Source of the DNA: CAZMUD01 sp964569715
Lineage (GTDB): Bacteria > Chloroflexota > Dehalococcoidia > Dehalococcoidales > UBA2162
DNA length: 13,717 bases
Assembly (NCBI GenBank): GCA_964569715.1
Contig: CAZMUD010000032.1
Span: forward strand, 1 to 13,717
Reading direction: 5' to 3'
In this document: piece after piece, positions 1-7,776 of the stretch
Layout: each line of letters begins with the position of its first letter
How positions within the stretch are numbered: the first letter of the stretch is position 1
Translations under genes and position numbers: made by a program
Notes under the pieces: model-generated
The model's database searches: none
What the model saw: only the letters and a program-made list of their open reading frames with translations
What the model was told of the DNA's origin: nothing

Positions 1-2
1 TG

Positions 3-491
3 GTGCTAAATCAGAGCTATGAGCCACTTAACATTTGTCGGGTCCGGCGAGCGGTAGTATTGCTTTATCAAAATAAGGCCGATATGCTGGAAAATGGCTC
101 AGGCTTTATTCATTCAGTCAACTGTGAGTTCCCGGTGCCCTCGGTAATCCGGCTGGCTTCTATGGTTAAGCGCCCCTATCGGTTTGACAGAAAGATGACC
201 CGACTTGAGGTTTTCAGGCGTGACCGATACACCTGCCAGTATTGTGGTAAGGAAACTCGACAGCTTACCTTAGACCATATCATCCCTCGATACCGGGGCG
301 GACAACATACCTGGGAAAATGTAGTTAGTGCCTGTGTGTCCTGTAATCGTCGTAAGGCAGGTAGAACCCCGCAGGAGGCCAGGATGAAGTTAATTCGTCA
401 GCCTTCCCGGCCACGCGGTAACGGCCTTTTTTACATCCCCGCTCACTACCCACACATTCGGGATGAATGGCAAAAATACCTCCCCCAGTGA
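3..491 (+). CDS. HNH endonuclease (5' end outside window)
   Basis: This is an HNH-family nuclease of the small stand-alone type. The first usable codon in the window is GTG at 3-5, but family members usually begin a few residues earlier with a segment such as VLVLNQxYEPLN. The two bases before it (tg) fit an NTG codon, so the true start probably lies at or just left of the edge. Numbering from the GTG, a zinc-knuckle pair C78-x2-C81 is followed by the DH of the HNH motif (D91, H92), then W104-E105-N106 and a second pair C111-x2-C114 with N115 and K118. This is the complete beta-beta-alpha-metal nuclease core. The N-terminal 60 residues match the conserved extension of this subfamily. No phage or mobile-element gene is adjacent, so its cellular role is unknown. 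It ends with TGA and converges on the DUF4340 gene. Confidence 0.9.
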   Translation: MLNQSYEPLNICRVRRAVVLLYQNKADMLENGSGFIHSVNCEFPVPSVIRLASMVKRPYRFDRKMTRLEVFRRDRYTCQYCGKETRQLTLDHIIPRYRGGQHTWENVVSACVSCNRRKAGRTPQEARMKLIRQPSRPRGNGLFYIPAHYPHIRDEWQKYLPQ

Positions 492-545
492 GATTATTTA
501 TCTTTGATGAGCAGTATTAGAGGGTCTATGCTAGAGTTTTGCTGG

Positions 546-1106
546 TTAATCAGTTGAAGGGGGAGCATAGGGTGGCTCTTTGACCAGGCGTTCAAGCACT
601 TCGTACCAGGTATAATCCACCAAGCATACGGCGTTTGAGCCTGGGGCTCGTACATAAAAGGCATTACCACCTGGCGTCCTATCGCCTACTGCAATATTCA
701 GGATACTCCCGTCCTCTAAGGTTAAAGTTATTTCCATTTGTGGTTGAGCTAAGCCGAATTCAGCCAGTTTTTCTTCCGTTGCATTTTCGGAAATTATCCT
801 ATCTGTTCCGGGGCCGCTTAAAAGAAGCGGTATGCCTCCCCCCCATCGCTCCACATCCACATTAGACCTTTGGGGGTCATCAAAGTACCAAGGGAACTTA
901 TCTTCTTCTTTTACTTTAATAAATGCCTCGCTTTTGTCCTCATGGGGGAGCCGTATCTCAATATGTTGTATTTCATCCATTTCAATCAACCATACGAACA
1001 GCTTTGGCTCTGGCTCTGGAGCAGGCTCAGGAATGTTGGAAAAGTAAAAGTATCCTCCTAGAGCAAGGAGAATAACCAGCAGAATAAGGATATTTCTGAG
1101 TCTCAA
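546..1106 (-). CDS. DUF4340 domain-containing membrane-anchored protein
   Basis: This 186-residue protein has one N-terminal membrane segment (about residues 5-22), then a Pro/Glu-rich linker (PEPAPEPEP) and an extracytoplasmic domain resembling DUF4340. The start codon is TTG at 1106-1104. It is chosen because GGAGAGG lies 7 bases upstream and because the membrane segment follows at once. It is the last gene of the exporter run, 31 bases after the GldG-like gene. DUF4340 proteins are commonly found beside GldG-like genes and are thought to be accessory parts of that transporter, but no biochemical role is established. It is shorter than many DUF4340 proteins, which often exceed 300 residues, so this may be a single-domain version. 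Family assignment is fairly sure; function is inferred from context. Confidence 0.8.
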   Translation of the reverse strand: MRLRNILILLVILLALGGYFYFSNIPEPAPEPEPKLFVWLIEMDEIQHIEIRLPHEDKSEAFIKVKEEDKFPWYFDDPQRSNVDVERWGGGIPLLLSGPGTDRIISENATEEKLAEFGLAQPQMEITLTLEDGSILNIAVGDRTPGGNAFYVRAPGSNAVCLVDYTWYEVLERLVKEPPYAPPSTD

Positions 1107-1137
1107 GTGATTTCCTCTCCAAGATAAGCCTGTCTCA

Positions 1138-2730
1138 CTACCTTCTTCGCCACCAGATGATGCCTCCTACCAACAACACTATTAGCGGTAGCAGACAGAT
1201 ACTGGAAATCCTAATGAAATTGGCTGCCTCTGCGCCAACAATTAGTCTGCGGAAGGGAAGAACCTTGCGTTCGATTGAAATTAGCTCCTTCCCTGCTGTA
1301 AGAAGCTCTACTGAGTTAAGAAAGAGATTGCCGTTGTCGCCGTTGTAAAAATGCTGGTTGGAAGCGAAGTCAGAATCACCAATGATAATCAAGCGGGTCT
1401 TTTCACTTTCTTCAGGTGATTCTTCTTCAGCTCCCTCAGCTGGGACAGTAGCAATGAGAACACCGAGGGCCAGGGGACCCTCCAGGTCTATTCCCTCATC
1501 AAATTCAGGCTCTTTCAGGGGGTCGAAATCCCTTTCCAGCCAGCTATCCTGGCTCGTATAGAGCAGTGGGAGCAAGATAACATCCTCCGGGTAATCATCT
1601 TGAGGAATGATTGCGGTAACTCCGGGAAAGTAGGTCTCTGACAGGCCGAAGTAATTTCTAGTCCTGGGCACGATAGGGCTATCCATACTGGGAGCCACGT
1701 AAGACGATGGGTCGATAACAGTTCCATCCTCAATATTAACCCACCAAGCAGAGAGCAATTGCTTAATCTCTGGTGGAGATTCAGGATTGGTTAGAATCAT
1801 TAGCCAGCCATCATTTTCAAGGTAGCGCTCAATAATCTCAATCTCACTGCTGGTTAGCGACTTCTGCGGCGCCGCAATTATCAGGGCGGCGCAATCCTCA
1901 GGTATGCCGGGAGTATGCATGAGGTTCAGTGTCCCTACCTTATAGAGGTTATCGAGCAGACCTTGCCTAGCTCTACTATAGCCATTAGGGGCGGTGGAGT
2001 TAATATTGCTCTCACCGTGCCCGGTGAGGAAATATACCTTTTTCTGGACAGTCCCGGTAACCTCCAGAATGGCGCTGGTAAAGGCGTGTTCCGCTTCTAC
2101 AGCAACGATTTCTTGCCCCTCTAGTACTAGAATCTCCTGTGGCCATACCAAGCGGCGTTGGGTCTCGCTTTCAAAGACAACTGTCGAATATAGCTGTACA
2201 CCATATTGTCTAGCCTGGTCTGGATGCTCATCAGGGTCAATATATTCTACCTTCAGTTGGTCGGTATAGTTTTGGTACTCGGTCAGTAAGTTAGTGACAT
2301 AGCTATTAAGGCCACCATAGGGGTCAACGGGGGTAAAGAAGCACAGAGCCTGCACCGGTGTTTCCAGCTCGCTGAGAGCTTCCTTTGTTTGGGAGGTGAG
2401 AGTGAATTGCGCCACACCGGTGAAGTCAAAACGGTGATAGTTTCCGATGCTAATAGCATTAACTAGAATGAAAATACCGATGAAAATTGAAACCATTACC
2501 GTGGTGCCAACGCCGAACCTGCCGCGACGGCCAGTGAGGGCGCTACTAACTCGCCGGAAATCAATGATAAAGGCTATGGCCAGCAGTATTACTCCTAGTG
2601 CCAAGATACCCCAGGCTGCGTATTGGATACCGGGCAGCACCAGCATAACTATGAAACCCACCAGCAGGGCTAGCAGCCCGAGCACGGCGATTAGCCCAGA
2701 AGACCTATAAACCTTGGGGTTAGTCTGCAT
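1138..2730 (-). CDS. GldG-like ABC transporter auxiliary protein
   Basis: This 530-residue protein resembles the GldG/ABC-transporter auxiliary family (ABC_transp_aux). Hydrophobic segments lie at about residues 12-34, 37-57 and 76-97. A large soluble region (about 100-495) follows, then one membrane segment near 505-525 and a terminal WWRRR. In the soluble part, the stretch with KVYFLTGHGE and the later IIIGDSDFASN are typical of this family, which has a GATase-like fold. The ATG directly follows the TAA of the permease gene with no gap, and AGGTGGAG precedes it inside the permease 3' end, so the two are translationally coupled. In Bacteroidetes, GldF and GldG form part of an ABC system needed for gliding. 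In other phyla the substrate is unknown, and nothing here implies gliding. Confidence 0.85.
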   Translation of the reverse strand: MQTNPKVYRSSGLIAVLGLLALLVGFIVMLVLPGIQYAAWGILALGVILLAIAFIIDFRRVSSALTGRRGRFGVGTTVMVSIFIGIFILVNAISIGNYHRFDFTGVAQFTLTSQTKEALSELETPVQALCFFTPVDPYGGLNSYVTNLLTEYQNYTDQLKVEYIDPDEHPDQARQYGVQLYSTVVFESETQRRLVWPQEILVLEGQEIVAVEAEHAFTSAILEVTGTVQKKVYFLTGHGESNINSTAPNGYSRARQGLLDNLYKVGTLNLMHTPGIPEDCAALIIAAPQKSLTSSEIEIIERYLENDGWLMILTNPESPPEIKQLLSAWWVNIEDGTVIDPSSYVAPSMDSPIVPRTRNYFGLSETYFPGVTAIIPQDDYPEDVILLPLLYTSQDSWLERDFDPLKEPEFDEGIDLEGPLALGVLIATVPAEGAEEESPEESEKTRLIIIGDSDFASNQHFYNGDNGNLFLNSVELLTAGKELISIERKVLPFRRLIVGAEAANFIRISSICLLPLIVLLVGGIIWWRRR

Positions 2731-3444
2731 TTAGCTCCACCTGCTGTTTTCAAGAGACCTTATTGCCAGAAACAGAAACAAGGCGGTGATACTTAGATAA
2801 TAAATTATGCCTCTGGTATCAATTACTCCCCTCATAAGGTCAGGAAAGTAATAGGAGAGTGAGAAGTAGCCAATGGCTTCTCCTATGGCTTCGGGGAGTA
2901 AGTTGGCGACCATGCCGGTGAACCACAGGGCAAAGAGGATTCCTCCGGCAACCACTGCCGCCACTATCTGGTTTGAGGTCAGCGATGAGGCAAATAATCC
3001 CACTGCCAGGGAGGCACAACCCAGAAGAAAGAGTCCGAGGTAACCGGTGGCAATGGGCCCCATATCAGGGTCACCAAAACACATTAGGAGGATGGGATAG
3101 TAAAAGGTGAGCACTAGCATTACCACAAGGATGCACAGGCTACCCAGGAACTTCCCCATTATTACTTCGCTGTCTCTTACCGGTGCCGTGAGCAATAATT
3201 CCAGGGTGCCCATTTTTCTCTCTTCAGCAAGCAAGCGCATGGTCAGTACCGCGGTCAATAATAACAGAAACAGGATGCCCCAGAATTCCCAAAGACCCCT
3301 GATGCTTGTTTCAAGATAGGTGGTAGGACTGATACCGAAGAAGACACCGGTAAGCACCAGAAAGATACAAATCACTATGTAGGCCATAGGCGATGCCAGG
3401 TAGGACTTGAACTCCTTGAGGGCGATGGTTGTCGTGTTTCTCAC
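2731..3444 (-). CDS. ABC-2 type permease (GldF-like)
   Basis: This is a 237-residue polytopic membrane protein with about six hydrophobic segments (near 20-38, 55-72, 100-122, 132-155, 163-183 and 214-231). The signature of the ABC-2 exporter family is clear: EERKMGTLELLLTAPV at about residues 74-89, the coupling-helix region that contacts the ATPase. Its ATG overlaps the stop of the ATPase gene (ATGA, 3441-3444), and its stop abuts the start of the GldG-like gene. The three must therefore be made together and very likely form one complex. One permease gene implies a homodimer. The substrate cannot be read from the sequence. Confidence 0.88.
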   Translation of the reverse strand: MRNTTTIALKEFKSYLASPMAYIVICIFLVLTGVFFGISPTTYLETSIRGLWEFWGILFLLLLTAVLTMRLLAEERKMGTLELLLTAPVRDSEVIMGKFLGSLCILVVMLVLTFYYPILLMCFGDPDMGPIATGYLGLFLLGCASLAVGLFASSLTSNQIVAAVVAGGILFALWFTGMVANLLPEAIGEAIGYFSLSYYFPDLMRGVIDTRGIIYYLSITALFLFLAIRSLENSRWS

Positions 3445-4370
3445 TGGCTTGTTTCCTCTTCAGCGGTTAACTTAAGGAAGATGTCCTCAAGGCTCATTTC
3501 TATGGATTCCATGGAGAGCAGAGTCCAACCACCCTGGACTATGGTTTCCATTATCTTGCCACGAGGGTCCTGCCCTGCAGAGCATTCGACAACGTAGTGA
3601 GAGTCTTGGTAGCTGACCCGGAGAACACCCTTGATTCGCCTTAGACGCTCGGCCACTTGCTTAGAGGGGCCTTCTACTTCCAGGCGGATACGCTTGGAAC
3701 CACCTATCATGGAGGAAAGGTTCTCAATACGGTCCTCAGCCACAATCCTGCCTTCATTTATAATAATCACCCGCTCACAGGTCATGCTTACTTCAGAGAG
3801 GATATGGGTAGAGAGAAGGACGGTGCGCTCCTTGCCCAGTTCCTTGATGAGCTGCCTGGTCATAGCTACCTGAATGGGGTCGATGCCTATCGTTGGTTCA
3901 TCCAGAATTAGTACCTCCGGCTCATGGATTATCGTCTGAGCCACGCCGACTCGCTGCCTGAATCCCTTCGATAGCTTGCCAATAAGCACATCGATATATT
4001 CTTCAAGGCGGCATATATCTACCACCTCTTCTATTCTGGTCTTTATCCTGTTTTTGTCTAAACCCCTGAGTCTGGCTGAGAAGTCAAGGTAGGAGCGGAC
4101 GGTCATATCGGTATATAAGGGTATCACCTCTGGGAAATAGCCAATGTGCTGACGTGCCTTCGGGGAATGGCTTAGTATGTTGTAGCCGGCGACCCATACA
4201 TCACCCCTGGTTGGTGCCAGAAAGCCGGTAAGGATGCGCATCGTAGTCGTCTTTCCCGCCGCATTGGGGCCGAGGAAACCTACGACTTCCCCCTTTTCTA
4301 CATTGAAGCTAATATTGTCCACGGCGAGGCGGTTTCCGTAATATTTGGTTAAATTTTCAACCCGTATCAC
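3441..4370 (-). CDS. ABC transporter ATP-binding protein (GldA/CcmA-like)
   Basis: This 309-residue nucleotide-binding protein energises the neighbouring ABC-2 permease. The ATPase core is complete: Walker A GPNAAGKTT (34-42), Q-loop region IGYFPE (76-81), signature LSKGFRQRV (133-141), Walker B VLILDEP (153-159) and H-loop H189. The Q-loop position carries Glu/Pro rather than Gln, which is common in GldA/CcmA-type exporters. Residues after about 225 form an extra C-terminal domain seen in this subgroup. The start is GTG at 4370-4368. The ribosome site is weak, with AAGG too far upstream, but the family N-terminus (IRVENLTKYYG) fits this start exactly. It opens the ATPase-permease-GldG-DUF4340 run, 69 bases downstream of the foldase gene. 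Confidence 0.92.
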   Translation of the reverse strand: MIRVENLTKYYGNRLAVDNISFNVEKGEVVGFLGPNAAGKTTTMRILTGFLAPTRGDVWVAGYNILSHSPKARQHIGYFPEVIPLYTDMTVRSYLDFSARLRGLDKNRIKTRIEEVVDICRLEEYIDVLIGKLSKGFRQRVGVAQTIIHEPEVLILDEPTIGIDPIQVAMTRQLIKELGKERTVLLSTHILSEVSMTCERVIIINEGRIVAEDRIENLSSMIGGSKRIRLEVEGPSKQVAERLRRIKGVLRVSYQDSHYVVECSAGQDPRGKIMETIVQGGWTLLSMESIEMSLEDIFLKLTAEEETSQ

Positions 4371-4439
4371 TTTTCTCGTGCCTACCTTAATATATTATCA
4401 AATTAATCAGAGCCGCACGATACCTGATAGCAGCTGCGG

Positions 4440-5432
4440 TTATTTTTTCGACAGTTGCCAATTTAACCAGGCATAGATTTCAGAGTTAAAGTTAAAATTT
4501 ATTTCATGGAGTTTTGTTTCTTCTGAAAGCCAGCCCTCAAGTACCCTGTCCCTCAGCCTTTGGAGGGAGTCCTCATCCAGCTCTCGGGCATCAGCCTTCT
4601 CTGAAACCATAAGGAGGTAGTAGCTTTCTTCATCTGGTTGGGACTCACTTGTATATAGCTGGGGCTCGCTTACATCACCGGGACTGAGGCTAAATGCCAC
4701 ATAGTCGAAATTGGATTCCATAACGCCGCGGGGCAACCAGCCAAAGTCCCCTCCTTTTTCCCTGGATAGCTCATCCACTGATGCTTCCCGGGCAAGGTCA
4801 GCAAAATCTTCTCCTGCTTCCCACCTTGCCCTTATCTTCTCCGCATCCTCATACGTTTCAAATGGAATGATGTGAAGGTGAACCTGCTCGGCTACTGTGG
4901 GCACTCTTTCGGCTAGATACTCATGGAGGCGAGCGGCTAGTAAACTAGTGTGCATAATTTCTCTGTATTCAGACTCTGAGAAGCCGGTTTCATTAAGCTG
5001 CTGGCGGTACCATTCCTTAAATTCGCTCTCAGAAATAGTTTCGCTCCCTCCCCGGGCTATTCTCCTCAACTCCCGCTCAATGTCCTCCGGGGTGGCTTCC
5101 CCAACATACCGTGGTGCTCCTTGTTTAATCAGCAGTTCATTGGTGAGCGTGTCAAGCATAGCGAAAGGGTCAGCGCTAGCCAGCCGGGTTCTCTTCAGGA
5201 AGTAACCCATGTCGATAGAGGTGCCATCCACTGTAATTATGGTGCGGCGAAAAGGTGCTACATACTCCTGATTATAGAAGAAACCAAATATTATCAGGAT
5301 TACGGCGACAACTACCGAAGCAATAATAATATATGTTGTCCATCTCCCTTTCTGGTCTCTATCTGTAGCTTTGGAACCTGGCGCCTTCTCTGCTGGTCTG
5401 TTAGCCGTTCCCTTCTTTTTAGACTGAGACAT
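4440..5432 (-). CDS. Membrane-anchored PpiC/SurA-type peptidyl-prolyl isomerase
   Basis: This 330-residue protein has a basic cytoplasmic N-terminus, one membrane segment (about 33-53) and an extracytoplasmic part. A SurA-N-like helical region (about 65-180) precedes a parvulin/PpiC domain (about 182-285). Parvulin hallmarks are the opening VHLHII, the GEDFADLAREASVD stretch, GGDFGWLPRG, and the closing YYLLMV strand. Such proteins fold or chaperone secreted and membrane proteins at the outer face of the membrane. The start ATG at 5432 is preceded by AAGGTGA. It lies immediately upstream of the exporter genes on the same strand, so it may be cotranscribed and help fold the exported product or the GldG/DUF4340 domains. 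That link is inference from position. Confidence 0.85.
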   Translation of the reverse strand: MSQSKKKGTANRPAEKAPGSKATDRDQKGRWTTYIIIASVVVAVILIIFGFFYNQEYVAPFRRTIITVDGTSIDMGYFLKRTRLASADPFAMLDTLTNELLIKQGAPRYVGEATPEDIERELRRIARGGSETISESEFKEWYRQQLNETGFSESEYREIMHTSLLAARLHEYLAERVPTVAEQVHLHIIPFETYEDAEKIRARWEAGEDFADLAREASVDELSREKGGDFGWLPRGVMESNFDYVAFSLSPGDVSEPQLYTSESQPDEESYYLLMVSEKADARELDEDSLQRLRDRVLEGWLSEETKLHEINFNFNSEIYAWLNWQLSKK

Positions 5433-5439
5433 CTCTCAC

Positions 5440-5499
5440 CTTCATCCAATAGGATATTCTAGGGCATCTGTTAAGCTTGATTCAATAGGCAATTCTAGG
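5440..5499. repeat. Imperfect 24-base direct repeat, two copies 36 bases apart
   Basis: Copies at 5440-5463 and 5476-5499 agree at 20 of 24 positions by eye; both contain CAATAGG and ATTCTAGG. They cover the -10 and -35 areas of the candidate foldase promoter. They could be a tandem operator or a small local duplication. Confidence 0.5.
5456..5485 (-). promoter_or_regulatory. Candidate promoter of the PpiC-exporter unit
   Basis: Read on the minus strand, TTGAAT (5485-5480) and TAGAAT (5461-5456) are separated by 18 bases, matching consensus at 4/6 and 5/6. The predicted transcript start near 5449 leaves a leader of about 17 bases before the foldase ATG. Each box lies inside one copy of an imperfect 24-base direct repeat. 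Confidence 0.45.
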
Positions 5500-5558
5500 T
5501 TATTTACTACGGGAGGAACAAAAGGGTTATCAACTGGATAGGCAGTCTCTCTCTTCCT

Positions 5559-5600
5559 CTGTTGATAGTCAGGCTCACCGGTTTAGCCAAACATCAACAG
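5559..5600 (-). terminator. Stem-loop directly after oppF, without a U-run
   Basis: Perfect 8-base inverted arms (CTGTTGAT at 5559-5566, ATCAACAG at 5593-5600) enclose a nested GGCT/AGCC pairing. The structure starts one base after the oppF stop codon. The sequence that follows on the minus strand is purine-rich, not U-rich, so it is not a classic intrinsic terminator. It could be a 3'-end stabilising hairpin or a factor-dependent end. Confidence 0.35.
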
Positions 5601-5601
5601 T

Positions 5602-6579
5602 CTAGACTCGGTGACAGGCTACCCAGTGCTCACCACCCATGTTCCTTAATTCTGGTACGTGCTCCTTGCAGGAGTCGATTGCCCTATGACATCTGGGGTG
5701 AAAATTGCAGCCACTGGGTGGAAAGACCGGGCTGGGCACATCACCGGTTAGCAGAATCCGCTTTCGCTGGCGGTCAACCACCGGGTCAGGTATCGGAACT
5801 GCTGACAGTAGCGCTTGGGTGTAGGGGTGAAGCGGATTATCATAGAGTTCATCACTATCTGTAATCTCTACGATTCTACCCAGATACATCACCGCCACCC
5901 GGTCGCTGATATAGCGGACTACCGAAAGGTCATGAGCGATGAATAGGTAGGTCAGGTTAAACTCCTCGCGGAGCTTCATCAGCAGAATGATGACCTGTGC
6001 CTGGATTGAAACATCCAGTGCCGAAACCGGCTCGTCGCATATGATAAGGCTGGGTTTCACCGCCAGTGCTCGAGCTATGCCGATGCGTTGTCGTTGGCCA
6101 CCACTGAACTCATGGGGGTAGCGGTCTGACATCCTGGGCTCAAGCTCCACCATCCTAAATAGCTCGGCAACCTGTTCCTTGTATTCTTTGCCCTTGGCTA
6201 GGTGGTGAACCAGCATTGGCTCACCGATGATGTCACCAGCGGTCATACGGGGGTCGAGTGAGGCATAGGGGTCCTGGAATATCAACTGCATATTCCGCCG
6301 CATACTTCTCATCTCGCCAGCCTTAAGTTTACAGAGGTCCTTTCCCTCGAAGAACACCTTGCCTGACGTGACCTCATAGAGCTGCAGGATACAACGCCCG
6401 GTGGTGGTCTTGCCACAACCACTTTCACCCACCAGCCCAAGGGTCTCTCCTCTCTTTATATAAAAACTTATCCCATCTACTGCCTTAACGTTGGCTACCT
6501 TCCTCTGTAGGACACCCGCAGTTACCGGGAAATACATGTGAAGATTCTCTATTTCGACTAAAACATCGTCTCTTGCCAC
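5602..6579 (-). CDS. oppF: Oligopeptide/dipeptide ABC transporter ATPase, OppF type
   Basis: This 325-residue ATPase belongs to the peptide/nickel importer family. Motifs are Walker A GESGCGKTT (51-59), Q102 in FQDP, signature FSGGQRQR (158-165), Walker B LIICDEP (178-184) and H216. The C-terminal extension (from about 230) contains four cysteines, C291-x5-C297-x6-C304-x17-C322, in the oligo_HPY region. In related transporters this pattern binds an iron-sulfur cluster. The start is GTG at 6579, with GAGGG about 8 bases upstream, placed just after the oppD stop (gap 14 bases). It should pair with OppD as a heterodimer on the cytoplasmic face of an importer whose permeases and binding protein are not in this window. 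The true substrate may be peptides or another solute. Confidence 0.9.
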   Translation of the reverse strand: MARDDVLVEIENLHMYFPVTAGVLQRKVANVKAVDGISFYIKRGETLGLVGESGCGKTTTGRCILQLYEVTSGKVFFEGKDLCKLKAGEMRSMRRNMQLIFQDPYASLDPRMTAGDIIGEPMLVHHLAKGKEYKEQVAELFRMVELEPRMSDRYPHEFSGGQRQRIGIARALAVKPSLIICDEPVSALDVSIQAQVIILLMKLREEFNLTYLFIAHDLSVVRYISDRVAVMYLGRIVEITDSDELYDNPLHPYTQALLSAVPIPDPVVDRQRKRILLTGDVPSPVFPPSGCNFHPRCHRAIDSCKEHVPELRNMGGEHWVACHRV

Positions 6580-6593
6580 TAGTAAGCCCTCAC

Positions 6594-7577
6594 TTATTTT
6601 TGTAGCTCTCCACTTCTAAAGCAAGCCGAGTAGTGGTCCTTCCCTACTTTTTTTAACTCCGGCTTCTCCTCATTACACCTACTGATAGCATACTCGCAAC
6701 GAGGTTGGAAGGCACAACCCTTCGGTAGACGGGCAAGATTAGGCGGCAAGCCCTTAATAATGCTCACCTTGCGTTTTCGAGACAAGTCCAACCGCGGCAC
6801 CGATGCCAGAAGCCCTATGGTATAGGGATGCATTGGGTTGCCATATAGGGCATCTGTCGTTGCTGTCTCTACAAGCTGCCCGGCGTACATCACATTTACC
6901 CGGTCGACATAGCGGGCGACTACTCCTAGGTTATGGGTTATAATAATCACCGCTGTGCCGAACTGGGACCTGAGGTTGGCCATTATTTCCAAAAGCTGCG
7001 CCTGCACAGTAACATCAACCGAGGTGGTGGGTTCGTCGGCTATTAGTAGTTCGGGATTACAGCTTAGCGCCATAGCAATCATTATCCGTTGTTGCATCCC
7101 CCCGCTAAATTGATAGGGGTAGTTTTCTAGCCTCCTCTCGGCATCCGGTATGCCCACTAACTTTAGTAATTTGGTTGATTCCTCAGCGGCTGTGTTTTTA
7201 TCCATCCCACGGTGCAGCTCCAGCGATTCGGATAACTGGCGTTTGATGCTGAGTACCGGGTTTAGAGATGTCGTCGGCTCCTGAAAGATCATGGCTATTC
7301 GGTTACCTCTAGTATGGCGCATTTCCTTCTCACTAATCTGGAGAAGGTCCTGCCCATTAAAGATAACCTCACCGCCGACAATAATGCCCGGAGGGTAGGG
7401 AATAAGGCGCAGGATAGAAAGAGCGCTCACGCTCTTGCCACAAGCACTCTCACCAACGAGGCCGACACTCTCCCCTTTGTTGATATAATAAGACAAGCCA
7501 TCAACGGCTTTTACCTCGCCTTCTTGGGTGTAGAAATAGGTTCTCAGGTTTTTTACTTCAAGTAGTTTCTCTGCGAT
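6594..7577 (-). CDS. oppD: Oligopeptide/dipeptide ABC transporter ATPase, OppD type (non-standard start)
   Basis: The first conventional start codon is TTG at 7496, but it gives a protein of 300 residues beginning in the middle of the first beta-sheet. The open frame continues upstream to a stop at 7586-7584 and encodes the missing conserved N-terminus (KLLEVKNLRTYF, then GEVKAVDG), including the aromatic position that stacks on the adenine. A perfect GAGGTGA (7590-7584) sits 6 bases before an in-frame ATC at 7577-7575, giving 327 residues, the usual family length. Numbered from the TTG, motifs are Walker A GESACGKS (15-22), Q72, SGGMQQR (131-137), ADEP (153-156) and H188. The C-terminus carries the same C-x5-C-x6-C-x17-C pattern as OppF. 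OppF follows after 14 bases. Product is certain; the start is not. Confidence 0.88.
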   Translation of the reverse strand: MAEKLLEVKNLRTYFYTQEGEVKAVDGLSYYINKGESVGLVGESACGKSVSALSILRLIPYPPGIIVGGEVIFNGQDLLQISEKEMRHTRGNRIAMIFQEPTTSLNPVLSIKRQLSESLELHRGMDKNTAAEESTKLLKLVGIPDAERRLENYPYQFSGGMQQRIMIAMALSCNPELLIADEPTTSVDVTVQAQLLEIMANLRSQFGTAVIIITHNLGVVARYVDRVNVMYAGQLVETATTDALYGNPMHPYTIGLLASVPRLDLSRKRKVSIIKGLPPNLARLPKGCAFQPRCEYAISRCNEEKPELKKVGKDHYSACFRSGELQK

Positions 7578-7579
7578 AT

Positions 7580-7600
7580 CTACTCACCTCTTCCTGTCAT
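7580..7600 (-). other. Six-codon open frame (MTGRGE-stop) over the oppD ribosome site
   Basis: An ATG at 7600-7598 opens a frame of six codons ending in TAG at 7582-7580, two bases before the proposed ATC start of oppD. The oppD Shine-Dalgarno lies inside it. A one-base shift at GAG/TAG would join it to the oppD frame. It may be a leader mini-ORF, the original oppD start separated by an indel, or chance. Confidence 0.25.
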
Positions 7601-7627
7601 GGAGTGCTTTAGGTCCTGGTCAAGCCA

Positions 7628-7656
7628 AATATAGACTAGGCACTACTTCTTGTCAA
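7628..7656 (-). promoter_or_regulatory. Promoter of the oppD-oppF unit
   Basis: On the minus strand, a perfect TTGACA (7656-7651), a 17-base spacer and TATATT (7633-7628, 5/6) form a near-consensus sigma-70 promoter. Transcription would start near 7621, leaving about 44 bases before the proposed oppD ATC start. This supports translation starting near 7577 rather than at the TTG at 7496. Confidence 0.75.
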
Positions 7657-7695
7657 TACCTATAATAAGGCAAAAGACGCCCTTTGTATCCGTAA

Positions 7696-7767
<72 letters not shown>

Positions 7768-7776
7768 AGTAGGCAG

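Noticed and set aside
3..491. HNH gene as part of a defence system, intron or prophage
   Set aside because: No integrase, methylase, terminase, repeat array or intron boundary is visible beside it; this subfamily is common in ordinary chromosomal contexts.
5562..5864. A 100-codon plus-strand frame opposite the end of oppF
   Set aside because: It lies opposite conserved oppF codons, including the cysteine-rich tail, and has no convincing family features.
7660..7695. Terminator between the tRNA and oppD
   Set aside because: The only stem is GGC/GCC with a T-rich loop, too short to call; read-through is possible.
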